Below, one piece after another: positions 47,461 to 57,345 of a stretch of DNA of 64,000 nt. Location: positions 108,004,001-108,068,000 of the forward strand of contig JBITNC010000001.1 of the NCBI GenBank assembly GCA_050084985.1. The letters run 5' to 3'. Under the pieces are notes generated by a model that saw only the letters and a list, made by a program, of their open reading frames with translations, was not told where the DNA came from and did not search any database. How positions within the stretch are numbered: position 1 is the first letter of the stretch; the number at the start of each line of letters is the position of its first letter. This DNA is from Nageia nagi. Taxonomy: Eukaryota; Pinophyta. Position numbers and translations under genes: made by a program.

Positions 47461-49870
47461 TATTCAATAGTGTTCATTTTTATACTATGCTATGGTGATT
47501 TGTTCTACAAGCATGAGGGTTCTCTCATTCTTATTTACTAGCATTATTCTATTTTATGTGCATCATTATTTATGATATTTTTTAAATTAAAATTATTGTA
47601 TTTACCGCTTATGTTGAGAACTTGGAGCTTTATCCAATAAATGATTTAATACAAGAAAGGAATAAAAATAACATTTTTGAAAAGTTCCACTCACATGCTC
47701 GAGTGGATAGCCAAACTAAGTAGAAGTATGATCGGGAAGTTAGAGTTAGAACTCTCAAGATTTGTAATAAGAGAACTAGGTATATAGAATAATGCATCAT
47801 GAGTAATCGAGGTAAAATGATATATGATATCAAAAAATAGGTAGTACACCAATTGATCCCCTTCTTACATTAGTCATGAAACATAAGTGGACTCCCAATG
47901 AGTATCTTGTCACCATACTATCAATGCAATAATATAAGGGTGATAGTCCTCATGAGGATGTAGTCTTGAAGGACCTGCATAGTGCAAAAAATGCAAGACA
48001 AAAGGTGTCCATGAACAATAAAGAATAATCTTCCATGTCCAGTTCAAATGATAGATAAGTGTGAGTATGAGGTGCAACTGCTTGACATCCTTCAAGTGAT
48101 GGATAAAGTAGATGGCCCATTTACAAACACTTCGATTACCTTGTATGCAAACTAGGTTTTATCGCATCGTAGTTTGCAATGCAATGTAAGCACATTGTAA
48201 GACTCAACCTTGAATACATTGATAAAGAACATCTTAGGGAAGATCCACATGTAAACCTTGGAAAATGGTCATATCCATGATGACTAACAAAGTGAGTTAG
48301 CTCTCTCTAAAGGTTTCATACACAAGTGAAAATGATGATGATCAACTAGAATACAATGAATTTATAGAATTCCAAACTAACTAGATCATCAATCATAAAA
48401 TGGGAATATCAAAATGGATCAAGTACAAGCATAATAAATAATGTGACTTTATCCTTTATTAAAATGTTGAAATGATTCCCACTGACAAGACCAAGTGGGT
48501 GGCATTTATGGCTTGATTAATGCTAGTCTAGTACATGGTCACCATAATCTAAAGAATTAGCATCATATTCAAATATGCTAGAATTGAATGTGTCTAATCT
48601 CAAAATATATTGATGTGAAAGAGGTAAAAAGTGATAAGTAAATGAAAATTGGTGGCCCAAAATATGATTTTCACCTCACCAAGAAATGCAAAAAGAGTAT
48701 GTGGATGACCATTGAAGCCCATGATGAAAAACTACCCACGCAATAGTGAGTGGTTCAAAATACTCTTATGGATGTAGGCATGGTGGTCCAATGTAGTGTA
48801 CAAATTGTAATAGATAGCAATTAAATGGAGTATAAACCATTATACACCATGTCCAATCAAGTCAACTAAGCAAATAAAATAATTGATGAACATGATCCTC
48901 ATGATTGAGTTGAAGAATCATGCAAATACCATAATGATTATCTGGTACAATTATAAAAATACTAATTGTTGTTGCAATAAAATCTCAAACACAATCAAAG
49001 CACAATTTTCTAAAGTTGCATGAACACTACGATGCACTATGTTGTCCTAAAGATCATTCGGTAGGGCTTGAAATTAAGACACATACATCATGGATAATAG
49101 CTCAAATCATAAATGAAAAGCATTGAATGACAAGTGAGGGTCTTTTACAACTATTTATAATACATATGATTTGATGTATTCAACTATAATAATTATGCCA
49201 ATTGGAGAAAAATATTTACAATGATAAAATATCTCACCTACCACTCATTTAATTGAGTGAAGTCATACACATCATGTCATGTCAGGATGGAAATAATGAT
49301 AGTACCACTAAGCCTTGTAATGACTAAGTCATCATTATGCTATTTTTCTTTCTCCTCTTGACTATTAAGTTGGATAGTTTACTAATGAACAATAGGTTGA
49401 TTGCCATGACTTCCACAGAGAATTTTACTACACACATGGGAAGTTCTTCCTTAAGTTTTGATACAGAAACAAACATATGGGTAGAGTTAAAGAATGCCTA
49501 CCTTAGCCATGAACTAGCTACAACAAAGGCCAAGATGGAGATAATGGGCCAACATTATGATATGCTACAACAAGAGAAAGCTATATGTATACAGCAGTAC
49601 CATGAACTCTTGGCTGAGCATAATAAACTACTAGCTAAGAAAAATATGTGGCAATTACAAGCCAAAGAGATTAAGACACAACTTAGGTGTGATGCAAGTA
49701 ATATCTGCTATGAAATGTGATAATTAAAAGAATAATGGAAGTAAAGGGCTTTCTAATATAAGGTTATCCTTCGCCACTTTGGTATTCAAATTCTAGAGGA
49801 CATAGCATCTCAACCTTCTATGGTTCCCACCATAGTTGATCCATAATCTCAATCATAGCAATCAACTGCT
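47460..49870 (+). repeat. segment of sequence G captured in element B
   Basis: Segments match 42780-43976 (for example AATCTTCCATGTCCAGTTC; GATTCCCACTGACAAGACC) and then, without a break, the sequence right of element B (48650-49740 against 52080-53560, for example ATGTCCAATCAAG). The copy therefore spans the point at which B itself interrupts G. It sits exactly where gag-pol should be. Confidence 0.7.
49337..49860 (+). pseudogene. coiled-coil protein of sequence G (copy in element B)
   Basis: The open part, 49337-49720 (127 residues), starts with a hydrophobic stretch that is probably not native. From about residue 50 it is a predicted coiled coil (ELATTKAKMEIM, QQEKAICIQQYHELLAEHNK, KEIKTQL). 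The frame continues to about 49860 through several TAA/TAG codons, reading ILRHFGIQILEDIASQPSM. The same protein, more decayed, is at 53140-53560. Function unknown; it has no zinc knuckle or catalytic motif. It lies on the strand opposite to the gypsy pol at 60.3 kb. Confidence 0.5.
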
Positions 49871-49879
49871 TTAGTATGG

Positions 49880-49975
49880 AATGGACATTCCTACACCAAA
49901 ACCATGCATCTTTTATTCACCAAGCCCTATTTTGAAGTAGGTTTGGTGACATATCTCTCCAGGGGGAGTATTGGT
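49880..49975 (+). pseudogene. RNase H tail and pol-end polypurine tract of element B
   Basis: Reads HLLFTKPYFEVG, then LSRGS, matching the LFTKP end of RNase H and the pol-end tract of element A. CCAGGGGGAGTATTG at about 49959-49973 is the tract. This is all that remains of B's own pol. Confidence 0.7.
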
Positions 49976-50208
49976 TGAATTCTTATTGAATTCCTTATTA
50001 GCTACTATAATATATATTCAGACTTGTCCAAATCCAAGCAAGTTCTTGATGAAACACTTGCAGCTCTTTTCATCTACATTTTGTTGTTTCTTTCATGTTG
50101 GGAAGGTGGATCCATTTTTGGATGAATTATGTTACATTACTAAATCCAAGTCTCTTTTGTTGATGGCATTGTTACATGCATCTTTCATTGACTATGTGTT
50201 GTATAGTG

Positions 50209-50460
50209 TTGATTTTGTTGTATACCTTCATGGTAAGTTCACTCTGTGTGAGGAGCTTATTGTACAAATAGAGTTGATTTTGTTGTATACCTTCATTGTA
50301 AGTTAACTTTGTGTGAGGAAATTGTTGTACAAATAGATTTGATTTTGTTGTATAACTTCATGGTAAGTTCACTCTATGTGAGAAACTTGTTGTACAAATA
50401 GAGTTGACTTTGTTGTACACCTTCGTGGTAAGTTCGCTCTACATGAGGAACTTGTACAAA
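50209..50460 (+). repeat. 65-bp tandem repeat, four copies (element B)
   Basis: Units starting at about 50209, 50273, 50338 and 50403, each GTTGATTTTGTTGTATACC, then ...CACTCTGTGTGAGGAAC...TTGTACAAATAG. One copy is present in A (28398). Followed by two copies of the ATCCATATGTGAGGAACTCT unit (50485-50580). Confidence 0.85.
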
Positions 50461-51600
50461 TTGGCTAATTTTGCACTGTTTAGTTATCCATATGTGAGGA
50501 ACTCTTATATGCATTCTCTATTTGTGATCATTTTTACACTATTCAGTTATCCATATGTGAGGAACTCTTATGTGCATGCTCTATTTTGTAATGATAATCA
50601 ACACATATTTTATATATAACAATTGACTATAAGTATTGGCTTGGCATCTCCGTGATGACTTATAGTGTAATATAAATCCAAGTATCTTTTGGTGATTATA
50701 ATCATTGGCTTAGCATCTCTATGATTGATTATAGTGCACTCATGGCCACATTTGTTTTCTTCCATGATGATGGAAGATTGATCCATGATGATGGATTCTT
50801 TACATATGGTTGATGAAATTTGAATCATTTTGATTGATTCATGCTTTTTCCTCTTAACTAGTAGCATGGTTAAGCTAGACTTCATCTTGAATCACTCTTT
50901 GTAATGTCAAGTGTATGGCATATTGTGGCTTTATGCATCTTAATGTGGTACTTAAGATGGCATTTTTTGCCTTATGATATTTGTTTGCCTGTACCTCTTA
51001 GTGTCCATATTGGTCCCGTTTCCATTTCTTCATGGCATGCTATCCATGTATTTGTTTGATGAAGTTATCATCAAGGGGGAGACCTTTTCTATATTATTGT
51101 GATAACACTCCTCATATAAAACAAATACACACATGCATAAGTGATAGTGCACATGTCTTGATATGTGCACAAGTGATATTCTTAGATATCATACTTGATG
51201 ATTTATGTCATCCTTATTGTTGTGCATTTAGGATGCTTTATCATGATCAGTGTATGGATAGTGTGGTTCATATATCCTTGTTGATATGAATATGATGCAT
51301 TTAACTGATCTTTTTATTTGAGTTGCTTATGAATTGCAGGTTTCTTTGAGATTGTAGGTTGGTTACCTCAAGTATGCAGGCTCTTCGAGACTTTTTAGAC
51401 TTTCATTTGGATGACTACTTCATGTACATTGAAACCCGTTATGGTTAATGATTGTGTTTGGTAAAGTAGTGAGTCTCAAACAAGATCTTTCTTCCTTCAC
51501 AAATATGTAAAAATTTCTCATCTCTATTGTATCTATTTGGAGGAGAACTATCTTACTTTCTCTTCTTCTTCTCTTACTCACTCTATCTCAATATTGCATT

Positions 51601-51609
51601 AAGGGGGAG
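51601..51609 (+). other. polypurine tract adjoining 3' LTR of element B
   Basis: AAGGGGGAG directly before TGTTGGAATG. A further tract, AAGGGGGAGA, occurs at about 51073. Confidence 0.8.
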
Positions 51610-51996
51610 TGTTGGAATGTATAATGCATTATTGTAAATATATGTATTAAATATTATATGTAAATTAAATAATACTTAAGGGTATTATTTGATACCTTAA
51701 GTATTTTAGTGAATATAATAATGTAACTTGTCCAACACTCTAAGTCATGAGCATGCCCCTTGGGTCAAAGGTGTGCATGTCATGCTTAGGTCATCCAAGG
51801 AGGGATTTTGGCATATAAATAAAGCCTCTCTCTTTGTAATTATATACCAATTGAGGATTAAATATATGCTATAGGATAGAAGTGTAGGAGTTGAGATAAG
51901 GAGAATTGTAAGAGAGTTGTATTTATGAGAGAAGTAAAGATCTAGTTAGTGGATGTACTCATAGTTGAAGGAACCACTTTACATCTTGTGTTGTGA
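51610..51996 (+). repeat. 3' LTR of element B, truncated
   Basis: Starts TGTTGGAATGTATAATGC and matches LTR A and the 5' LTR of B to about 51996 (ACATCTTGTGTTGTGA), then stops some 100 bases short. The following sequence belongs to G. U3 hairpin at 51668-51708, the best paired of the set. Confidence 0.87.
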
Positions 51997-53130
51997 TAAC
52001 GGTAGGAAGTGACATAAGAATTAGAAGTGATGATGAAGAATTTGATATCTACCATGTTAGATTAGATGAAATGAATAAGTGGATGACCACTACAATCAAT
52101 GCTAACATATTTCCTTGGCAATAATGATTATCTCAAAGTGCTCACATAGATGAAGAGTCACTAGACTGACATAGCACACAAATTGTAATAGAAAGGGATT
52201 GAAAGGGGTGCACACCATGACACATTATGTCCAATCAAGATGACTTAACAATAATAGGAATAAGTGAACATGATAAACATGTTTGATATGACAAACCATG
52301 TAGATCCTAAAGTGATTTTCATGCTACTCATGATGAATTTAAGTTGCTATCATAACAAGGACTCAACAATAGATGCGGTGCAAAGGGCCAAGATTGTACA
52401 ACATTGATGGTACATGATGAGGTATCAAAGCTCACCAGGGAGGGAGAGAAAGCAAAAGGAATCCATTACAAGATGAGTAAGGATGAGAATAGAATATTAG
52501 AAAATAAAAGGGATGAATGAGAATAAGCCATGATAAATAAACAGGGTCACATGTAAATATATGCACTCAAAAAGACACAGAGTGGTCAAGGTAATAATGA
52601 TGGTGATAATAGTAAATAAAGAAAAAGAATGATCAAGATGAGATATTCATAGAAATGAAAATCTTATACTAACATGCGAGGTTGAATGATAGTGGTTTGA
52701 ATGATAAAAGGAAATGATGGAGGAAATAGTGATGTAAATGGTATGCATGTAGCGACTAGATAGGAATGTAATGATGATGATATTAATAGAGATATGCAAA
52801 AGGTAGATGAATAGATAGAACACAATGATGGATATATGCATGATAGCTATGTGAATTATCAAGATAAAATGGTGGATGGACACATGGATACAAGGTGAAC
52901 GATCAGAATGATGAACAAATGCATGAAGATAATGTGCAACCATTCATGGTTATCATGATTATTAAATGGGATGCAAATATAAGATGAATGTGAAGGATAA
53001 ACTAACTGATCATGTATCTAATGGAGCCATGGTGGAACCAAATACACAAAGGAAAAAGTGACATTTGAGGGTTTGCAAGTAGTGAAGGCTAAAAAGATAA
53101 GGCCAAACACATAAGAGGTACTCCTATGAA
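51997..53130. repeat. gypsy-associated sequence G, right of element B
   Basis: Continues the sequence interrupted by B. 52080-52330 matches 48650-48930 inside B. No coding domain; the minus-strand open frame 52943-52647 is a low-complexity Ile/His/Ser frame. Confidence 0.55.
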
Positions 53131-53600
53131 TGCGGGCGAAGAGATGCAAGGATGGGCCAATGTAGAGAATATCTACTTATGCCAAGAACTAGCCACATAC
53201 AAGAGAGAAGTACATATAATGAATCAAAAAGATTGTACGCTATAAAGAGAGAACATTATGTGCATGCAATCTTGGATAAAGCTCATGGCTAAGCAAGATA
53301 AGCTGACTGCAAAGAAGGAGATGATAGCTAGGAAAGTTAAAGAGATAGAAAATAAGTTGAAGCACAACTTCTACAATATATACATTAGTATGTGCCAAAA
53401 TAAGGAATGATGGAAGAGGAGAGCGAATGTATGAAAGAACATCCTCTTACAACATGAGATCCACATTTCAAGGTCAACACTAGATGCCTTAGAAGTGGAT
53501 GAGACAAACATAGATTCTAAAGAGGATAAATTATAGTTACAATAGAATCAAGATGAAGAAATCTCAAAATAAAATGAAGATAGTACAAAACCAATCATAG
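53130..53600 (+). pseudogene. coiled-coil protein of sequence G (second copy)
   Basis: Broken frame reading NVENIYLCQELATYKREVH, then MAKQDKLTAKKEMIARKVKE, then an ending similar to the copy at 49337-49860. Two internal stops and more near the end. Aligns along its length with that copy, with matching positions of ELAT, the DKL/NKL block and KEI. Function unknown. Confidence 0.45.
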
Positions 53601-55700
53601 ACTAGATAGGATGCTTGTTACGATAAAATAAGTGATAATGAAAATAATGATGAAAATGGATGACTGTAAAAAATTCACCATTGAATAATGTAAAAGAAAG
53701 GCAATTAAATAAAAGATATTTTGTTATATACATGGTTTTGTTTTATTATTTTTTTATGTTTTAAAATAAAATAAAATATAACATTATGCTTAACAACATG
53801 AGAAAGACAAGATGATTTCTAATTTGCCTCAGTAGATGAAAGGAAGGTGACCATAGGTATGTAGACCTACCAAGCATATAACCATAGCACACAAGAATAC
53901 AATGCTTGATAGATGGACATGCTCATGTTTGCAAAAAATTGATTACACCCATGGGGCACCTTATAAGTTAACACAACTCTAGGTCATGCGAAAGAACAAT
54001 GGTACTGGAAACATGATGAGATGATGATGCAATAGGGGATACAAGGCTTCTTGGGTTCCTCATTTGTAATGATAAAACCAAGATAACTAACCACATGAAT
54101 AAAAAATGTGAGACTTAATATGATTACACTATAGAGAACACAAAAAGAATGGAGAATTAAATCCATAATGAAAAGGACTAATCAGCTTGCTAAAGACTTA
54201 GCAAATATAGCTAGTGTAATGATTAGCTAGCTGATGGGACCACAAGAATGCAAAGGTGAAAATAAAATAAAGGGAAAAATTAATAATATGATATGCCATG
54301 CATTGCCCAAAAAGCTCAATTTTTATAAGGGCAATGTGATACAAAAGATATACTTGAATTATTCCCAATAATAGGCTACATGCCCTCTCATTGAGGTAGC
54401 ATAGGACCATCATTGGGGATTGTTCAAGTATTTTTTTGAATCATGCATAAATTGCACTAAGGATGCAAATGAAGATGAGGAAGAGGGAAAAGAGAAAATC
54501 TCCTTTGAGCAGAAAGATGGGGAGTGTCCCAGGATAGGGACTTAACCATCTAACCGATCGATGAACCAAGAAAATGAGATGAAAGGTAGATAAATAGGAA
54601 AAATAGACTATTTGATCCTCTAAAGGATAATTATGTATAATCAATTCTATGAAGATAAATTATGTATAATCAGTTCCCTAAAGATTGATGATGGATAACT
54701 AGTTCCTTAAAAACTAGTTAGACTAGCTGATGCGATGGTTACATAACCGATAGATCGGCTAGAAGGTGAAGGGAAATAAAGCAAAAAAAGGTTGAACAAA
54801 CTTGTCATTTGCACACTTTTCCTCACATAAATAGAGATCTGACCCTAGATAATATTTCCATTCCTAAGTATAATATATTGATGAGGAGCTGACTAGGAGA
54901 GATGGTAGCTATAGCAGGAGCTAGATAGGACCCACCATATGGCCCACCTAGAGGTGGAGATGATCATGTAACTCAAAACTCACCCAATTTTATTTTTTAA
55001 ATAGTATAATTATATATAACATGCATGTTAATAGGTAAAATTGAGTTTTTTTTTGGTTTCATCACTTAAAAATGACATAAAATGAAGAAAACCACAACAT
55101 AAACCCAAAACTAGGGCATCACCATAAGACCAAACCAACAAATGAAACTAGATAAAAATGAGACTTAGAATGACCATAGATACCTATAGAAAACAATTAG
55201 TAGATCATAATTGTATATTAAGACCTTGAAACATGAGAAAAATATAATATTTAAGAGCTTAGGCATGAGGTTTTCGAGCTCCACTTTAGTTCTGATAGCT
55301 AGTGGGCTGCAGATCAATCTCAATTTGGGGGCTAGTTTGGAGTCCTCCAATTACCCATCAATTGAATAAAATCCTAACCAATGAAATGGTTAGTTAGTTT
55401 TCCAACCAGCTAGCTAACCAATTGGTTGGAGATAGGTTAACTAATCACTCCATCAGTTAGCTAGCTGATCTACAATATATCAATTACTTTTAAATTAGCT
55501 AACTTGATTTAGATTGGTTAGGGAAAGACATAAAAAATATGCTAAAGGACATATAAAAAGACATAAATGAACTATAATGCTTGTAGGACTAACTGATTAG
55601 GACTCAAAGGATTAGAAAACACATAGACAAGATGACTAAATTAACATAAAGAAGACTAACTTAACAAAATAGATGATTATGATGAATGACTAAAGGATTG
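53600..55700. other. gene-free interval
   Basis: No domain recognised. Contains a weak copy of motif 1 (53826), the AGACCTACCAAGC segment shared with 42520, and a patch at 55380-55490 rich in GGTTAG/CTAGCT words with local palindromes (CCAATTGGTTGG). The short minus-strand frames at 53984-54644 and 55165-55350 have no motifs. Confidence 0.5.
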
Positions 55701-56600
55701 ATGTAGGACTTACTTGAATTGGTATCAAGTGATGAACTGACACAAATTCAGGCCCATCTTGAAGGATGTGCACAAGGTGCTTGATGATGGAAACTAGGTG
55801 TGGCTCGAGGTAGTTGGCCTAACAGGAGTTGCACCACTAAGGACTATTATGGTAGATCAAGCATACATTTACACACTAGTGGAGTGTTGGGATAGTCAGC
55901 ACAACATCTTCCACTTCCCTATGGGTGAGATAATTATCATACTCAAGGATGTCTACAAAATCTACAAGGTGCCCATTGAGGGCAAGATACTGATGGTTGC
56001 ATCATCTCAAGTGTAGACGATGTAGAGGGTGTTCAGGGATGGCTAGAAAGCCATCAACACTAGACATAAAGGGGTTAACTATGCAGCTACCTATGAGACA
56101 AGATTCTTGATAGTCCAGCAAATGATCATGATGACCATCATTAGCTTAATTTTACTTCTAAATACTAGTGGGCATAGTATACCCTAAAATCTACTGGACA
56201 TCATGATACACATCATTGAGGATGGTGTTATTTATGCATGGGCATCAATGATACTATAGCAGATATACTGACATTTGGCTAATAGAGAGAGAGGGAGAGT
56301 AGGGATCATAATATCCCTATTGATGAAAATCTAGGCATGGGAGCACATGTCAATGTCACGACCCCACAACCTACCCTATGACATACATAAGATCATAGAG
56401 ACTAATCCAAAGGCACCCCTGGTAGGATGAGAGCTACCATATGCTCACAATTGGGCAAGGGATCATGAGTCACCTAAGAGGTGACCATATGAGGGGATGT
56501 ATACCTAGCATCATAGCATGTGGGCCAATCTACAAGAAGAGGATGTGATATTTAGACAATGGCAAGGAAGCCCCACATGGGTAAATGATGATGAGTAGTT
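55700..56600 (+). pseudogene. plant mobile domain (PMD) protein remnant
   Basis: The open part is 55801-56016 (WLEVVGLTGVAPLRTIMVDQ, then LVECWDSQHNIFHFPMGEIIII and VYKIYKVPIEGK). This is the hallmark of the plant mobile domain (aminotransferase-like, PF10536): a W-D-x-x-HNTFH-type box, a GE box, then a DVY/LPI-type box. The frame continues with stops to about 56600 (VNYAATYETRFLI, NLPYDIHKIIETNPKAP, HHSMWANLQEED). PMD genes are often carried by transposons. Here it sits on the strand opposite to the gypsy pol that begins at 60278. Several stops, mostly TAG/TGA at expected Gln, Trp or Arg positions. Confidence 0.72.
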
Positions 56601-56904
56601 AACGTGAGTGCACTGATCCCATGATGTGCATGAAAAGAGACCTTGTGATGTCAAGGTATATAGGTATGAGAGGGTGACCCAACATCATGGGGTCATCCAA
56701 GATATGTCAATAGATCTTATGCTATATAGGCAGATCATGGCACAACGAGGCATGCCTCGATAGCACTATATAGAGTTGAACATGGCTCCAGACATAGCAT
56801 TGATTATTCTTGACATAGATAATGTGGGCATGATAGTAGAGTATGATGCATGGTGGGCCGCCTAGCAGGAGAGACTAATAGTAGATGGGATACTATAATA
56901 ACCA

Positions 56905-57345
56905 ATGTTAGCACTAACAAGACACAGTGAGGGATGGGGAAACAACAACAACACTAGTGGTAGTGCCACTAGGTTTTACATTATCAAGGATAGGGGAGAG
57001 GGTGATGATGATCCCCTAGACCAAGCTACTTTTAACATAACCTTAGACACCATAATGGGAAAGGAGGCCCATAAGGTGGCCATCACAGCTAAGCATGATA
57101 GGTTACTAGGGAAGAGGGATGCAACTCTCTATCAAATAGATGACATGATGGTAGAGCAAGATGCTATGATGACATAGAGGGATGTAGCTATAGCTAGAGA
57201 ATACATGCTATAGGCATAGGTGGTCATGCTATAGGCGTAGGTGGTCACACTATAGGCATAGCTAGATGTAGCTCTAATGAAGGGATGTTGCCAGATGTAG
57301 TTGCTAGCAATGATAGCCAGGTTACAAGTGCCATGTGTGGTGGTG
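56905..57345 (+). pseudogene. coiled-coil reading frame with repeated in-frame TAG codons
   Basis: Open from 56905 to a TAG at 57175 (90 residues, acidic then heptad-like: KHDRLLGKRDATLYQIDDMMVEQDAMM). The same frame continues as RDVAIAREYML, then three near-identical units of about seven residues (ML-stop-A-stop-VV), then LDVALMKG and an LLAMIARLQ stretch. Eight TAGs occur in frame (57175, 57211, 57217, 57232, 57238, 57253, 57259, 57298), each where Gln would continue the coiled coil; no TAA or TGA interrupts. It follows the PMD frame by about 300 bases and may be the C-terminal part of the same ancestral protein. Confidence 0.5.

Larger units (their letters stand above)
43977..51996 (+). 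mobile_element. non-autonomous chimeric copia element 'B'
   Basis: Plus-strand element with a 5' LTR (43977-44452), PBS and leader matching A, then from about 47460 to 49870 a foreign segment homologous to sequence G instead of gag-pol. Then come the last RNase H codons (LFTKPYFE, about 49905), the pol-end purine tract (49961), a 1.6-kb 3' region with tandem repeats, the PPT (51601-51609) and a 3' LTR (51610-51996) truncated by about 100 bases. The right edge has suffered a deletion, so no target duplication can be read. It cannot encode its own proteins. Confidence 0.82.

Noticed and set aside
52647-52943. 98-residue Ile/His/Ser-rich minus-strand frame
   Set aside because: Low-complexity composition from ATGAT-type repeats, no homolog in the other copy of G.
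57175-57300. TAG recoding (alternative genetic code) for the coiled-coil frame
   Set aside because: Other frames in the window are broken by TAA and TGA as well, and plant nuclear genes use the standard code; cytosine deamination at CAG explains the pattern.
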